Part shown: one piece after another, positions 26,401 through 37,600 of the stretch
Layout of the letters: each line of letters opens with the position of its first letter
Numbering within the stretch: the stretch's first letter is position 1
Assembly: GCA_025617375.2 (NCBI GenBank)
Contig: JAMYGW020000005.1
Location: 1,736,001-1,800,000 of the forward strand
Source: Acarospora socialis
Taxonomy: Eukaryota > Ascomycota > Lecanoromycetes > Acarosporales > Acarosporaceae
Direction of reading: 5' to 3'
DNA length: 64,000 nucleotides
Translations under genes and position numbers: made by a program
The notes under the pieces: generated by a model
What the model saw: only the letters and a program-made list of their open reading frames with translations
Databases searched by the model: none
Told to the model about the DNA's origin: nothing

Positions 26401-27469
26401 CAGCATCAAAAACTCTATGTTTTCTGTCTTTGTACTTAAATTTTATTTTGTTTTTATGATGTAAGTTGTCTGCAGACAACTTGTCTGACTTTTTGACTGA
26501 CTTAACTGCAGTTAAAACAAATAACTTTCTTAACTTAACATTCTTACAAGCAGCAGAAAGATATTTACAATCTTAAATATGATGAAAATTACAACAGAGA
26601 AGACATTTAACTGATTTACACTGAGAAGAGTGATTCTTGTTGAAGCTTAACAATCTTCAATAATGATATCTTACATCATACTGATATAAGTGTGTCAGAT
26701 TTTTCTCTTTACATTAATTTGCTTATAAGACAGTCTCAACAGTCTTTAATTGTATTTTCTTCTCTTGAAGCTTCTGCAGACTTTTCTTGATGTTTGAGAT
26801 GTTTTAAATGTTGATTGTGTTGTAAATCACTGTGTAATTCTCAAATAATGCTTAAAGAAATGTCTAAAATTGTTGCTCAAACTTAAATAGATCAGTCATA
26901 TCAGACTGAGTTGCAGCAATTTTTCTGTTCAGCTTGCTGAGATGTGTTTATACTTTATTGATGAACACATTTGTCAATATTCTGTATTCAATAAACTCTG
27001 TTAAATATTGTCTTTCAGTGATCTGCAGTTTCTTCTTGTATTTGAACTTTAAGACATTTTAAGTATTTTTTGTGTTAATCTTATCTGTAATGTATTTCTA
27101 ATTATTTACACTGATATAGATAATGAGTTAATACAGAGTTTTTGTGTCAGACTTCTGACTTTTAAAATTAAAATTGCTGAGTAAAAAGAAGAAGTCACTG
27201 ACAAAAGTGCTGATCACTAAGATCTTAATAATGTATTATAGATTTTTATTTATTAGTTATCTTCTCATAAAAGTGAATTATTGATCACAGTTCTTGTGAT
27301 TGAGAATTGAAATGAGTTGTTGTTTTGTGAAAGAGTTGTCAAAATTCATGATGTAGCTTTTGATGACAGTTGACACATAATATAAGAAATAAATAAAATG
27401 AAGTATTAAGATGTACAGAAGAAAATAATGTAAATAAGAGAAAGAAGAAGTGTGTGTGCTTATTTATTC

Positions 27470-27720
27470 AATTATTGAGCATTGTATTAAGTTGTCAGTA
27501 AATTTCATTTTGCTCAATCTTAAAGCTCTGTATCAAGTGTTGAGAATGTTATTTTGTTTAATCTTTGAGTTCTGTATTGATGATCAAAAATGTTTGTTTT
27601 GATCTTGTATTAAGCTGTTAAGAGTGTTGTTTTACTCAATCTTAAAGCTCTGTATTGATGATCAATAATGTTTGTTTTACTTAATCTTTGAGTATCTGTA
27701 TCAAGCTGTTAAGATATTAA
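27470..27720 (-). repeat. Tandem repeats in the leader of Copia D
   Basis: The same family of roughly 50 bp units as in Copia C, on the minus strand. On the plus strand each unit contains CTCAATCTTAAAGCTCTGTA-like text. Confidence 0.7.
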
Positions 27721-27771
27721 AACAGTATACACTTTTTCTAAAAAGCTTCTTGCTAATTTAAGCTCATAATT

Positions 27772-27990
27772 TATTGAATTTATTGAATAATAAAAGAATA
27801 CTTGTGCTATACTACTGACTAACTATCTATCTAGTGAAACATACACTGTTAATTTAATTATGATCAACATAAGTTGTAGAAATTGTCTATTCACATGCTC
27901 TGTCATACAGACTATATGAGTAATGAGTAACTTCTGACATTAGTCTTAACTAAGACTATGAAAGCAGCTAGAACACTACACTTCTCAACA
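27772..27990 (-). repeat. 5' LTR of Copia D
   Basis: 219 bp, same family and orientation as the Copia E LTRs. It abuts gag-proximal Copia E sequence at 27991. Confidence 0.85.
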
Positions 27991-28589
27991 GTTCAGACTT
28001 GAATAGATCAGTCATATCAAATTGAGTGATTACAATCTTTTTGTCAAGCTTGCTGAGATGTGTTTATGCTTTATTAATGAATATATTTGTCAACATTCTG
28101 TATTCAATAAACTTTATTAAATATTGTTTTTCAGTGATCTGCAGCTTCTCTCTGTATTTAAACTTCAAGATATTTTAAATATTCTTCATATTGATTTTGT
28201 CTGCAATGTACTTCTAATTATCTGCACTGATATAGATAATGAGTCAGTACAGAGTTTTTGTGTTAGATTTCTGACTTTTAAAGTCAAAATTGCTGAGTAA
28301 GAAGAAAAAGTCACTGACAAAAATATCAATCACTAAGATCTCAATGATGTATCACAGATCTTCATTTATCAGTTATTTTCTCATGAAAGTGAATCATTAG
28401 TTGCAGTTTTTGTGACTGAGAATTGAGATGAGTTGTTGCTTTGTGAAAGAGTCATCAAAATTCATAATGTAGCTTTTGATGACAGTCAGCATATAATATA
28501 AAAAATGAATAAAGTGAAGTATTAAGATGTACAGAAAAAGATAATGTAAATAAGAGAAAGAAAAAGTGTGTATGCTTGTTTACTCAATC

Positions 28590-28905
28590 ATTGAGTACTG
28601 TATTAAGTTGTCAGTAAGTTTTGTTTTGCTTAATCTTAGAGTTTCATATTAAGTGCTGAGTATGTTGTTTTGCTCAATCTTTAAACTCTATATTGACAGT
28701 CAAGAGTGTTTGTTTTAATTCTGTATCAAGCTGCTGAGTATGTTGTTTTACTCAATCTTTAAGCTCTATATTGATGATCAAGAGTGCTTGTTTTAATTCT
28801 GTATTAAGCTGTTAAGAGTGTTGTTTTGCTCAATCTTAAAGCTTTATATTGATGGCTGATAATGCTTGTTTTACTCAATCTTTGAGTCTCTGTATCAAGC
28901 TGTTA
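28590..28905 (-). repeat. Tandem repeats in the leader of Copia E
   Basis: The same units as in Copia C and D, with a somewhat longer array, so unit number varies between copies. Confidence 0.7.
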
Positions 28906-28965
28906 AGATATTAAAATAGTATGCACTTTCTCTGAGAAGCTTCTTGCTAACTTAGTCTCATAATT

Positions 28966-29185
28966 TATTGAATTTATTGAAAGATAAAAAGAATACTTGT
29001 ACTATACTGCTGACTAACTGTCTATTTAGTGAAATGTACACTGTTGACTTAATTGTGATTGATGTGAATTGTAAAGATTGTCTATTCACATACTCTGTTA
29101 TGCAGACTATATGAGTAATGAGTAACTTCTGACACTAGTTTCAACTAAGACTATAAAAATAGCTAGAACATCATACTTCTTAACA
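28966..29185 (-). repeat. 5' (right) LTR of Copia E
   Basis: 220 bp partner of 10517-10736, followed by TGCAT. On the minus strand it is followed by a leader beginning AATTATGAG, as in Copia C. Confidence 0.87.
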
Positions 29186-29322
29186 TGCATCATCAATCTG
29201 AATTTTCTTTGCAATTCTTAGATGATTCAAATTTTTAGAAAGCATTGTTGCTGATGATGAACAATGTGAATACTCTTACTTATATAGGTCTAGAGAACTA
29301 GCATTTAAAAGAAAAAAAATAA

Positions 29323-29673
29323 TGTTATAATCATACTCAGAAAGATAAAGTACAGACTGACTTATATACAGAAAAAGCATTTAACAGATTGTCTGTTAAG
29401 CAGAAGTTATGTGATATTTTAATATGTTTGATAATGAGTTTGATAAGCAAACTCAACAGATTGTATGAATAAGTCAGCTCAACAAACTCAACAACAAGAT
29501 TGATAAGCAGACTCAGTATATAGTCACAGTCATTTTTCTTATAAAAAGAATTGTGTTCAACTTAAGTAACAATTTAAGAATTAAAGATCAGAACTGTTTC
29601 AGATTAACTTTTATATTTACAAGCATAAATTTTTAGTTCTTATATGAGAGAAATCTCTCATGAAGATGTTACA
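29323..29673 (+). repeat. 3' LTR of Gypsy A
   Basis: 351 bp partner of 7346-7696, preceded by a purine-rich tract and followed by the target duplication TCATA. Confidence 0.9.
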
Positions 29674-30871
29674 TCATACAGCTGTGATTTCAAAAATTTA
29701 AAAAATTAATAAGAAAATATAACATTCTGAAGAACAATATGTATAATATGAATGAAAAGAAATTTGCTATGAGATTCTCAAGATCTCAAACATACATTGT
29801 AATCATGAATAATTCTGCATTCTTTTTTACAAAGTCTGAAAATCATATCTAAATATCAGTTCTTGAAATTATGTGTGCAGACAGAATCATTATATCTTTT
29901 TTTGTTATATTCAGTGATCAGTATCATCAATTGAACTGATATATGAGTGAAATTTCTGAAGAATGACAATTTGAAATTAATCTCAAGAACTGAACAGATG
30001 AAAATTACAGATTTTATTGACTGAAAGAACATTTTAATTCTTAAACTTGTTGACATTCTTTTCAGTGACAATTATTTCTTATAAATGAACATAACAGTCA
30101 CATTGCATGAAACTTTCAGCATTACTGCATGCAAAATTACATTCTTTTTATTATTTTATTTCTTTATACAATGCATTGAATTCAGTTTCTCAATGTGAAT
30201 ATATTTGATCTTTTAGAAACATACTATGAGAAGAAAATAAATAAAACATATTGTATAAAGATCAATATCACTCAACAGAAGTTTATAAATCTCTATTACA
30301 AGACTAAACAGCTAAAATTTTCAGTATTGAATGTTCTGAGTGCATGATAAGAGACTGAAATGTACTTTATTGATTTTAATAAGATTCTTTTCAAATTGTT
30401 CTCTGAATGATCTATTACATCTCTGAAACTCAGATCTGTGAATCAGTCATATGATTACATCTTTATGACAGAAACTCAACTTCAGAACTCATTAAATTAC
30501 ATTTTAAACAGATAATTTCAGTTGATGCTGATGATTCACATATGAATTGAGAAAGTCATAAAGATCTTTAAGATCACTATGACACAAAATCTACTATTAG
30601 AAAAGAAAAACAAGAAATTGCAGAAGATTAGCAACAAAGCATGTTGTCAATTCAATTCAGAATGACAAATCAAGAATATAGAAAGAATTATTAATAATGA
30701 GCAAGCTGCTCAGACAGTTAGTGTGATGAAGAATACAGAAAAGACAGTCACACAATCTCAGAAGATAGTCTCAAAGAGATCTACAAAGTCTAAATCTATT
30801 GTGAAACAAGCACTAATACTCTACTGTTCTGTGCTTCAATTCTAGACATTATATAACTTATATATTGTACA

Positions 30872-30926
30872 TATAAATTTATCTCTATTTGCTGAGGTGT
30901 CATGCTTGCTTATTTATAACCTACGT
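30872..30926 (-). repeat. Right terminal inverted repeat of the Fot1/pogo-like element
   Basis: This is the inverted partner of 6784-6838, followed by TA. CpG survives near its outer edge (CTACGT) but the interior differences are all in the G-to-A direction. The mutated zone therefore fades out inside the repeat. Confidence 0.92.
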
Positions 30927-30999
30927 TAGATGTACCTTACCAGACGTCGCCTGTAGAGGACTTTTCTTGGCAACAAGCCTAACCTAATTAGTAGCCTGC

Positions 31000-31290
31000 A
31001 TGTGGCAAGTACTTTGTACATTTCGCGCCTTACCACCAGAGGATTTTAGAGTCTTCAAGAACTTCATGAATATGAAGAGGTATGTAACAGAGATCTTCCG
31101 AGCACTAAACCACCTCACGATTCTCGTTGTTAGTGAGCCTGTCTCGAAACAAGTCTACAATGGGTACATGGTCCATGACATGCGGTTACGAGAAATCATG
31201 AAGCGGAGAAACGCATACGGGACGGGTAAACCTCCCACGGGTACCAGTCCCATGGACCCGTTATCAGCCCCGAGGGGAGCTGCGGGATGA
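31000..31290 (+). CDS. Small open frame of unknown function between transposon and PKS
   Basis: A 96-residue open frame in ordinary GC DNA just outside the Fot1/pogo-like element. It is rich in charged residues (MRLREIMKRR) and ends in a Gly/Pro-rich stretch (GTGKPPTGTSPMDPLS). It has no signal peptide or membrane segment, and I do not recognise a family. The composition looks protein-like, and it could be the last exon or a remnant of a larger gene interrupted near the transposon. No splice partner is evident. Confidence 0.25.
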   Translation: MWQVLCTFRALPPEDFRVFKNFMNMKRYVTEIFRALNHLTILVVSEPVSKQVYNGYMVHDMRLREIMKRRNAYGTGKPPTGTSPMDPLSAPRGAAG

Positions 31291-31666
31291 CATTCGTGTC
31301 TGATATTCCGGCGATAGATATCATTCGCGACCTCTGTGAGAATCGTCATCCTAGAAAAGAATACCCGAAGTGAATTTACACGTTGGAAGTACCTTACTGC
31401 TTACAGGTTGTTTTAGGTAGAGTTTAGGGTTACGTTCATCCGTATACTGAAAGGCATCTTGGTCTTACTTCTGACATGGCATACTACTCGGACAATAATC
31501 TTCTGAGTAACTACTTCTACTCAGCTCCAGCACGTGGTTTTCACTTACTCGGTTTCTTTCTTGAACCCCGACGAGTGTCATTATCAGAGTTGAAGATGTT
31601 CAACATCTTGCAATAGACCTATACTAGATCATTCAACACCATCTTGTTGATCCATTCGCTTTCGTC

Positions 31667-34600
31667 ATGGTCGACCGTATTGCTCGTCCCGTGTCAGGGA
31701 ACACGATCCTGTTATTCGGACCGCAAGCCCTATCGTTCGACGAAGACGCTTTTCATAAGATCCGATCGACTGTATTGGAGACAGAGAGCCACCGTTGGAT
31801 TCTCGACACCATCGCAGAACTTCCAGAATGTCTGAAGACCATCTCCAAGGAATGCCCGAAATTCCAAATCTGGCCTGGCGTAAAGTTACTGGAAGACTTG
31901 AATCGTTGGTTCGAAACAGGCGAAATCTCGTATACGCCCTTTATTCTGCCAAATGTTATTCTCAATCCTCTCGTCATCATAGCACAGTTGACCCAGTATT
32001 CCCAATACCTCGAATTCGCCAATCCGAAGTTTGAGAAAGGGGACGATTTGTATGCTTCTTCCAAGCATGATAGGGAGACACTTGGGTTTTGCACAGGTCT
32101 TTTGAGTGCACTGGCAGTTTCCAGTAGCGCAAATCAGGAGCAGTTTCGAAAGTATGGAGCAGTGGCACTGCGGATTGGTATGCTTATCGGAATGGTTGTG
32201 GATGCTCGGGACGCATGTGCAGACATAGCAGAGCCGAGATCTCTTGCAACAGTGTGGAACTCCGTTGAGTCGGCGCAAAAGATGGCACGGATACTGAAAA
32301 GCTTCCCTGAGGTAAAATGACATCAATCCAAATCCTGAGCCTTGTGACCTGGTCTGATTGAGCATGTAGGCATATATCTCGGTGCACTATGATGAGAATC
32401 GAGCCACTGTGACAACTTCGGCCAAGACTGTCTCAGCAATCCAACAACAGCTGAGAGCAATGGGCGTTATTGCAACAGAGGTCGGCCTTCGCGGACGCTT
32501 TCATTGGGAGTCTTACCGTGACGATATAGAGACTCTAGTCGCCTTCTGCGACTCACATGCCGATTTCCAGTTTCCTGACGCATCAGGACTGTTGATGCCA
32601 ACTCGATTAAATTCCGGAGGAGACTTTGTCACGCAAGGTTCTCTCCATCACGAAGCATTGCGTTCGATATTGGGAGAACCGCCGCAATGGTACCAAACGT
32701 TTGCTGCAGTAAGAGACTCCAGACTAAAGGACAAGGACTCACTCATAGTTTCGTTTGGACCGGAGCGATGCGTGCCCCCTTCTATCATGCGGGGAATAAG
32801 CCCACAAGTGGTCCACATGATGGACCTCGACCAGAAAACTGTGACATCAGAGTCCTCATCGAAAGATCAGAAGATATACTCGGACAACGATATCGCCGTT
32901 GTAGGCATGTCTTGCAAAGTCGCTGGGGCGGACAATCTCGAAGAGTTCTGGGACCTCCTTTGCAAGGGCAAGTCACAGCATAAAGAAGTTCCGAAGGAAC
33001 GTTTTGGCTTTGAGTCCGTGTACCGTGACGTCGACCCGAAGAGGAAGTGGTACGGGAATTTCATCGACGATTATGATATGTTTGATCACAAGTTCTTCAA
33101 GAAGAGCCCCCGAGAGATCGCTTCCACGGATCCCCAACAGCGGCATATACTGCAAATCGCCTATCAAGCAGTCGAGCAGTCTGGTTATTTCCACTCACCA
33201 AATGCAGATAAGCGCGTCGGGTGCTATGTTGGTGTATGCGCCGTTGATTACGAGAATAATGTTGCTTGTCACGCTCCTAATGCTTTCTCGGCAACGGGAA
33301 ACCTGAAAGGTTTCATCGCAGGCAAGATCAGTCATTACTTTGGCTGGACTGGGCCGGGACTCACAATCGACACGGCTTGCTCCTCATCTGCGGTAGTTGT
33401 ACATCAAGCATGCAGGGCCATACACAGTGGCGACTGTGACGTTGCCCTCGCGGGTGGAACCCACGTCATGACCAATCCCATATGGTTCCAGAACCTTGCC
33501 GGAGCTTCATTTCTGAGTCCCACGGGACAATGCAAACCCTTCGACGCCAAGGCTGATGGCTACTGCAGAGGCGAAGGGGTTGCGGCAGTCTTCCTGAAAA
33601 GGATGTCCACGGCCATTGCGGACGGTGATCAAATTTTCGGAACTATAGCAAGTACTGCTGTGCAACAGAACCAAAATTACACGCCTATCTTTGTACCTAA
33701 CACGCCCTCGCTGTCTGATCTCTTCCGCGTTGTTACCCATAAAGCCGGGCTCAAACCGCAGCAGATCACTGTCGTGGAAGCTCACGGCACTGGGACGGTT
33801 GTGGGCGATCCAGCCGAGTATGAGAGTGTGCGGCAAGTGCTGGGAGGGCCAATTCGGTCCAAACCTCTGATCTTAAGCTCTGTCAAGGGTCTTGTCGGTC
33901 ACATAGAGTGTACTTCTGGCCTCATTTCGCTGATCAAGATCCTTCTCATGATCCAAAAGGGAGCAATACCACCCCAGGCAAGCTTCAGCAGAATCAATTC
34001 TGCCATTAAAAATTCTCCAACAGATAATATGAGCATTCCCACGAGCCTGCAGCCATGGGATGTGAGTTTTCGGGCGGCTCTAATCAACAATTACGGCGCC
34101 TCGGGCTCGAATGCCTCCATGGTAGTTACTCAAGCCCCACACAGCAAACCCAAAGCAGCATCTGAGCTTTCGGTCATACAAGAATCTGGAGGCATCAAGT
34201 ATCCTTTCTGGTTCTGCGGTCTTGACGATCGAAGCCTTCGTGCGTATTCCATCGCATTCCGCCAATTTCTCAAAAACAAAAGCGAGTCTGCAAAGGAACT
34301 TTCACTCACAAACGTGGCATTCAACGTGTTTCGCCAGTCTAATAGATCCCTTGACCGCGGCTTAATGTTCAGTTGTCGTTCTATTGACGAGTTGGAGCAA
34401 AAGTTAACTGCATTTGAGAAAGCCGACTCGACCCTCCTATCAGTATCCCGTCAACCTCCCAGACCCGTCATATTCTGCTTTGGTGGTCAAGTTTCGACCG
34501 TTGTGGGATTAGATCGGCAGGTTTATGAGAATGTCGCAATCTTTCGCAAACATCTGGACGAGTGTAACTCAGTCTGCCGTTCAATCGGAGTCAGTAGTAT

Positions 34601-37600
34601 CATTCCGGGAATTTTCCAACGTACTCCAATTGAGGACCCGGTCAAGCTTCAGACGATGTTATTCGCTATTCAGTACTCTTGTGCAAAGAGTTGGATGGAT
34701 TGCGGAGCTCAGCCTGTAGCGGTCCTGGGTTACAGTTTTGGGGAGATGACTGCCCTTTGCATTTCCGGTGTATTGACTCTGGAAGACGCACTGAAAATGG
34801 TTGTAAGCCGTGCCAGCATCATACGGGAGTCGTGGGGTCCCGAAAAGGGAGCAATGTTGGCCGTGGAAGCGGACCTTGGCGATGTGGAAAGACTACTGGA
34901 CGAGTCAGCTAGATCCTGTGATGGCGAAGCGCCTGCGACCATTGCTTGTTTCAATGGTCCGAGGAGTTTCACAGTCGCAGGCTCAACTCGTGCGATTGAT
35001 GCTGTTGCAGCGACCATTGCGAACCACTCTGTTTTTCCTTCGACGAGATCCAAACGGCTTAATGTCACCCATGCATTCCATTCCACTCTTGTCGACCATC
35101 TGATGGCCAGCTTAGAGCACGGGGCACAGGGTTTGACATTCAGAGCGCCCAGCATTCCATTAGAGAGACCCACCGAGTTTCCTCCTCAAGAGAAGTTAAC
35201 TCCTAGATTCGTGGCCGAGCATATGCGGTATCCGGTCTACTTCCATCACGCCGTGCAGAGGCTGGCGAAACAGTATCCCTCCTGTATCTGGCTTGAAGCA
35301 GGCTCGAACTCCACCATCACTACAATGGCCAGTCGCGCACTTGCATCACCCAGCGATTCTCATTTCCAGTCCGTCAACATAACCAGCGACAACGCAACAA
35401 GTAATCTTACCGACGCAACATTGAGCTTATGGAGAGCAGGACTGAACGTGTCGTTCTGGGAGCACCACGCTTCGCAAACATATGACTATGCCCCTATTCT
35501 CCTGCCACCGTATCAATTTGACAAGGCTCGGCACTGGCTAGAACTCAAGAAGCCTCCTACGCTAGTCGCCAAACCGGTCGTGCAGCCGGAGCCGACAGCA
35601 GAGAAACTACCTGATGGTCTCTTGACCTTTGTAGGCTATCAGGACAGCCAGAGCCGCTGCGGTCGCTTCCGTGTCAACACCATGATTACGAAATATGAGA
35701 GGCTTCTTTCAGGTCACATCATTGCGCAGACGGCTCCGATATGCCCGGCCACCGTACAGGTGGACCTAGCTATTGAAGCTCTTCGAAGTCTGCAGCCGAA
35801 TCTGGTGGCCTCAAAACTTGAGCCGCAAGTTCATGGAGTGGACAACCAGTCCCCACTCTGCATAGACCCAACGCGCTCGGTCTGGCTTGACATAGAAGCC
35901 CCGGATCGTGAAGGTAACACCTGGGCTTTCAAAGTGTTCAGCACCGGCGTGCAGAAAGACTCCGCAACAACCTCGCACACTACAGGCGAAATCCTCCTCC
36001 GCTCGATTAACGAACTGCAATTTCAGCTCGAGTTTGCTAGGTTTGAGCGTCTAGTTGGGCACCAGCGCTGCTTGGATGTTCTCGAAAGCCACAATGCGGA
36101 TGACATCATCCAAGGACGTAATATCTACAAGACATTTGCGGAGATTGTGGACTATGGCGAGGATTATCGCGGGCTCCAAAAACTGGTCGGCCAGGGCAAT
36201 GAGTCCGCCGGGCATGTTGTCAAGAAGTACAATCCTGAGACGTGGCTTGATGCGCACTTGTCGGACTCCTTCTGTCAAGTTGGTGGTATATGGGTCAATT
36301 GTATGACGGATCGAGACCCTACGGACATATATATTGCCAATGGAATCGAACAATGGATCCGCTCCCCCAAGCTTCGTCAAGAGGACCCTCGGCCTGACGC
36401 GTGGGACGTTTTCGCAACCCACCATCGTCCCTCAGACAATGCTTACCTCACAGACATATTTGTTTTCAACGCGACCACAGGCGCGTTGGCGGAGGTTATT
36501 CTAGGCATCAACTATGTAAAAGTCGCAAAGGTCTCTATGAGCAAACTGTTATCCCGACTCTCGGCAGGAGATGCAAAGACTTCACAGCCCGTGGCAGCAC
36601 CTTCGAAGCCTGCGAAAGTTCACGCGCTCAAGGCCGCAACGGCACCTGAACCACCATCGCGGAATCCAAAACTAGCAAAGGCTCCTAAGCCGACTCCGAC
36701 GCCGAAGAAAGAGAAGAAGCAGTCCCCGCGATCGGACGTTCCTGAAAAGTTGAAGGCGATTTTGGCCGAACTATCCGGCCTTGAGGTGCATGAGATCAAG
36801 GATGATAGCGAACTGGCCAACCTGGGCATCGACTCCCTCATGGGTATGGAATTGGCGCGTGAAATCGAAGGCATCTTCAAGTGTTCGCTTCCCACGGATC
36901 AATTAGTCGAAATAAGCGACGTGCCAGGCCTGATGCGGTGCGTTCAGGCTGCGTTGGGTCTTCCTAATGATACCGTTCCCGAGGATAAAGACGAAGATGC
37001 ACAGGACTTTGACGACGATGACCAGTCCTCGCCGTCTGATGATCCAAGCGTATTCACCCCATCCGATTCAGACACCACCGGCACCTCTGTGGCTGAGGCA
37101 GACCTCGTCGAGTACCTGGCCGAGTTTCTCGGAATTGAGAAAGGTGACATGACACCCAGCACGGTACTCCGAGATCTAGGGGTGGATTCTTTGCTCGCTA
37201 CAGAACTCAGGTCGGACCTCGCAGCCAAGTTTGATGCTGAAATCTCCGAACATGTGGCAATTGAGGAGTTGACGTTCGAAGAATTGGACACTAAGGTTAA
37301 CGGGCGTTCAAAAGGAGCCTCCAAGGCCGTCGGTGCGGCAGGCCCAATAAAGGAAATAAAGGAGACAGCTCCGTTGAATGGCACTGTACATCATAACAAC
37401 AGTAACACTTCGTCATCTGCCAGCGGCAGCCTCCACCTCCCATCTTCAACGGTCCTCGAAGCATTCAAGGAAACAAAATTGCTCACGGATCAATTCATCG
37501 CCGATTTTGGATGCACAGATTATGTCGATACTGTCATGCCAAAGCAAACCCGGATGTGCATCGCACTGACCGTGGAGGCTTTCGAGCAATTGGGTTGTTC

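Larger units (their letters stand above)
23402..27990 (-). mobile_element. Copia D: second Ty1/Copia copy in tandem with Copia E
   Basis: Its 5' LTR (27772-27990, 219 bp) sits directly against Copia E internal sequence. Its internal region runs leftwards on the minus strand: leader tandem repeats (about 27470-27720), gag and protease-like region (about 26200-27050), integrase region (about 24800-25800) and the start of reverse transcriptase (about 23700-24300). It continues across the Copia C insertion to 11411-10737. No separate left LTR with its own target duplication is visible. The arrangement LTR, internal, LTR, partial internal, LTR suggests one copy inserted in, or recombined with, a closely related copy. 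Broken by many changes. Confidence 0.7.
10517..29185 (-). mobile_element. Copia E: Ty1/Copia LTR retroelement fossil inserted in Gypsy A
   Basis: The outer LTRs are both 220 bp (10517-10736 and 28966-29185), minus orientation. A perfect 5-bp target duplication TGCAT flanks them (10512-10516 and 29186-29190). The flanking DNA on each side is Gypsy A sequence, which shows the insertion order. The 5' internal region (28965 down to 27991) includes the leader and gag-like start. At its inner edge a second LTR of the same family and orientation appears (Copia D). The left internal piece, 10737-11411, is the 3' end of a Copia pol, with RNase H-type sequence on the minus strand; it may belong to E or D. 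Broken by many changes. Confidence 0.82.
7346..29673 (+). mobile_element. Gypsy A: Ty3/Gypsy LTR retroelement fossil, inserted in the Fot1/pogo-like element
   Basis: Two LTRs of exactly 351 bp (7346-7696 and 29323-29673) run TGTTA...TTACA. A perfect 5-bp target duplication TCATA flanks them (7341-7345 and 29674-29678). Recognisable parts on the plus strand are a gag-like region (about 7870-8350) and a Gypsy reverse-transcriptase region (about 10080-10420). The element's own sequence resumes at 29191-29322 just before the 3' LTR, where a purine-rich tract lies. Its own DNA totals about 3.6 kb, so it looks incomplete. It is broken by a very large number of changes throughout. Copia E and everything inside it were inserted into it later. 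Because of the heavy mutation, divergence between the LTRs cannot be used to date it. Confidence 0.88.
6784..30926 (+). mobile_element. Fot1/pogo-like (Tc1/mariner superfamily) DNA transposon, split by nested LTR elements
   Basis: The ends are terminal inverted repeats of about 55 bp; the outer 36 bp match perfectly. TA flanks both sides (6782-6783 and 30927-30928), as expected for this superfamily. Removing the LTR insertion (7346-29673 plus one 5-bp duplication) leaves 6784-7345 and 29679-30926, about 1.8 kb, the usual size for Fot1/pogo elements. The right part, read on the plus strand, still resembles a pogo/Fot1 DDE transposase: a degenerate NMYNM(D/N)EK-like segment near 29730-29760 and a SENH-like segment near 29835. 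The left part resembles its N-terminal helix-turn-helix region. The coding region is destroyed by many C-to-T and G-to-A changes, with stops throughout, so it is non-autonomous. It is the outermost and therefore oldest layer of the nest. Confidence 0.85.

Noticed and set aside
6784-30926. Reading the AT-rich block as mitochondrial DNA, a centromere or an AT-rich gene desert
   Set aside because: Inverted ends, target duplications and recognisable Gypsy and Copia parts account for almost all of it as nested elements with repeat-directed mutation.
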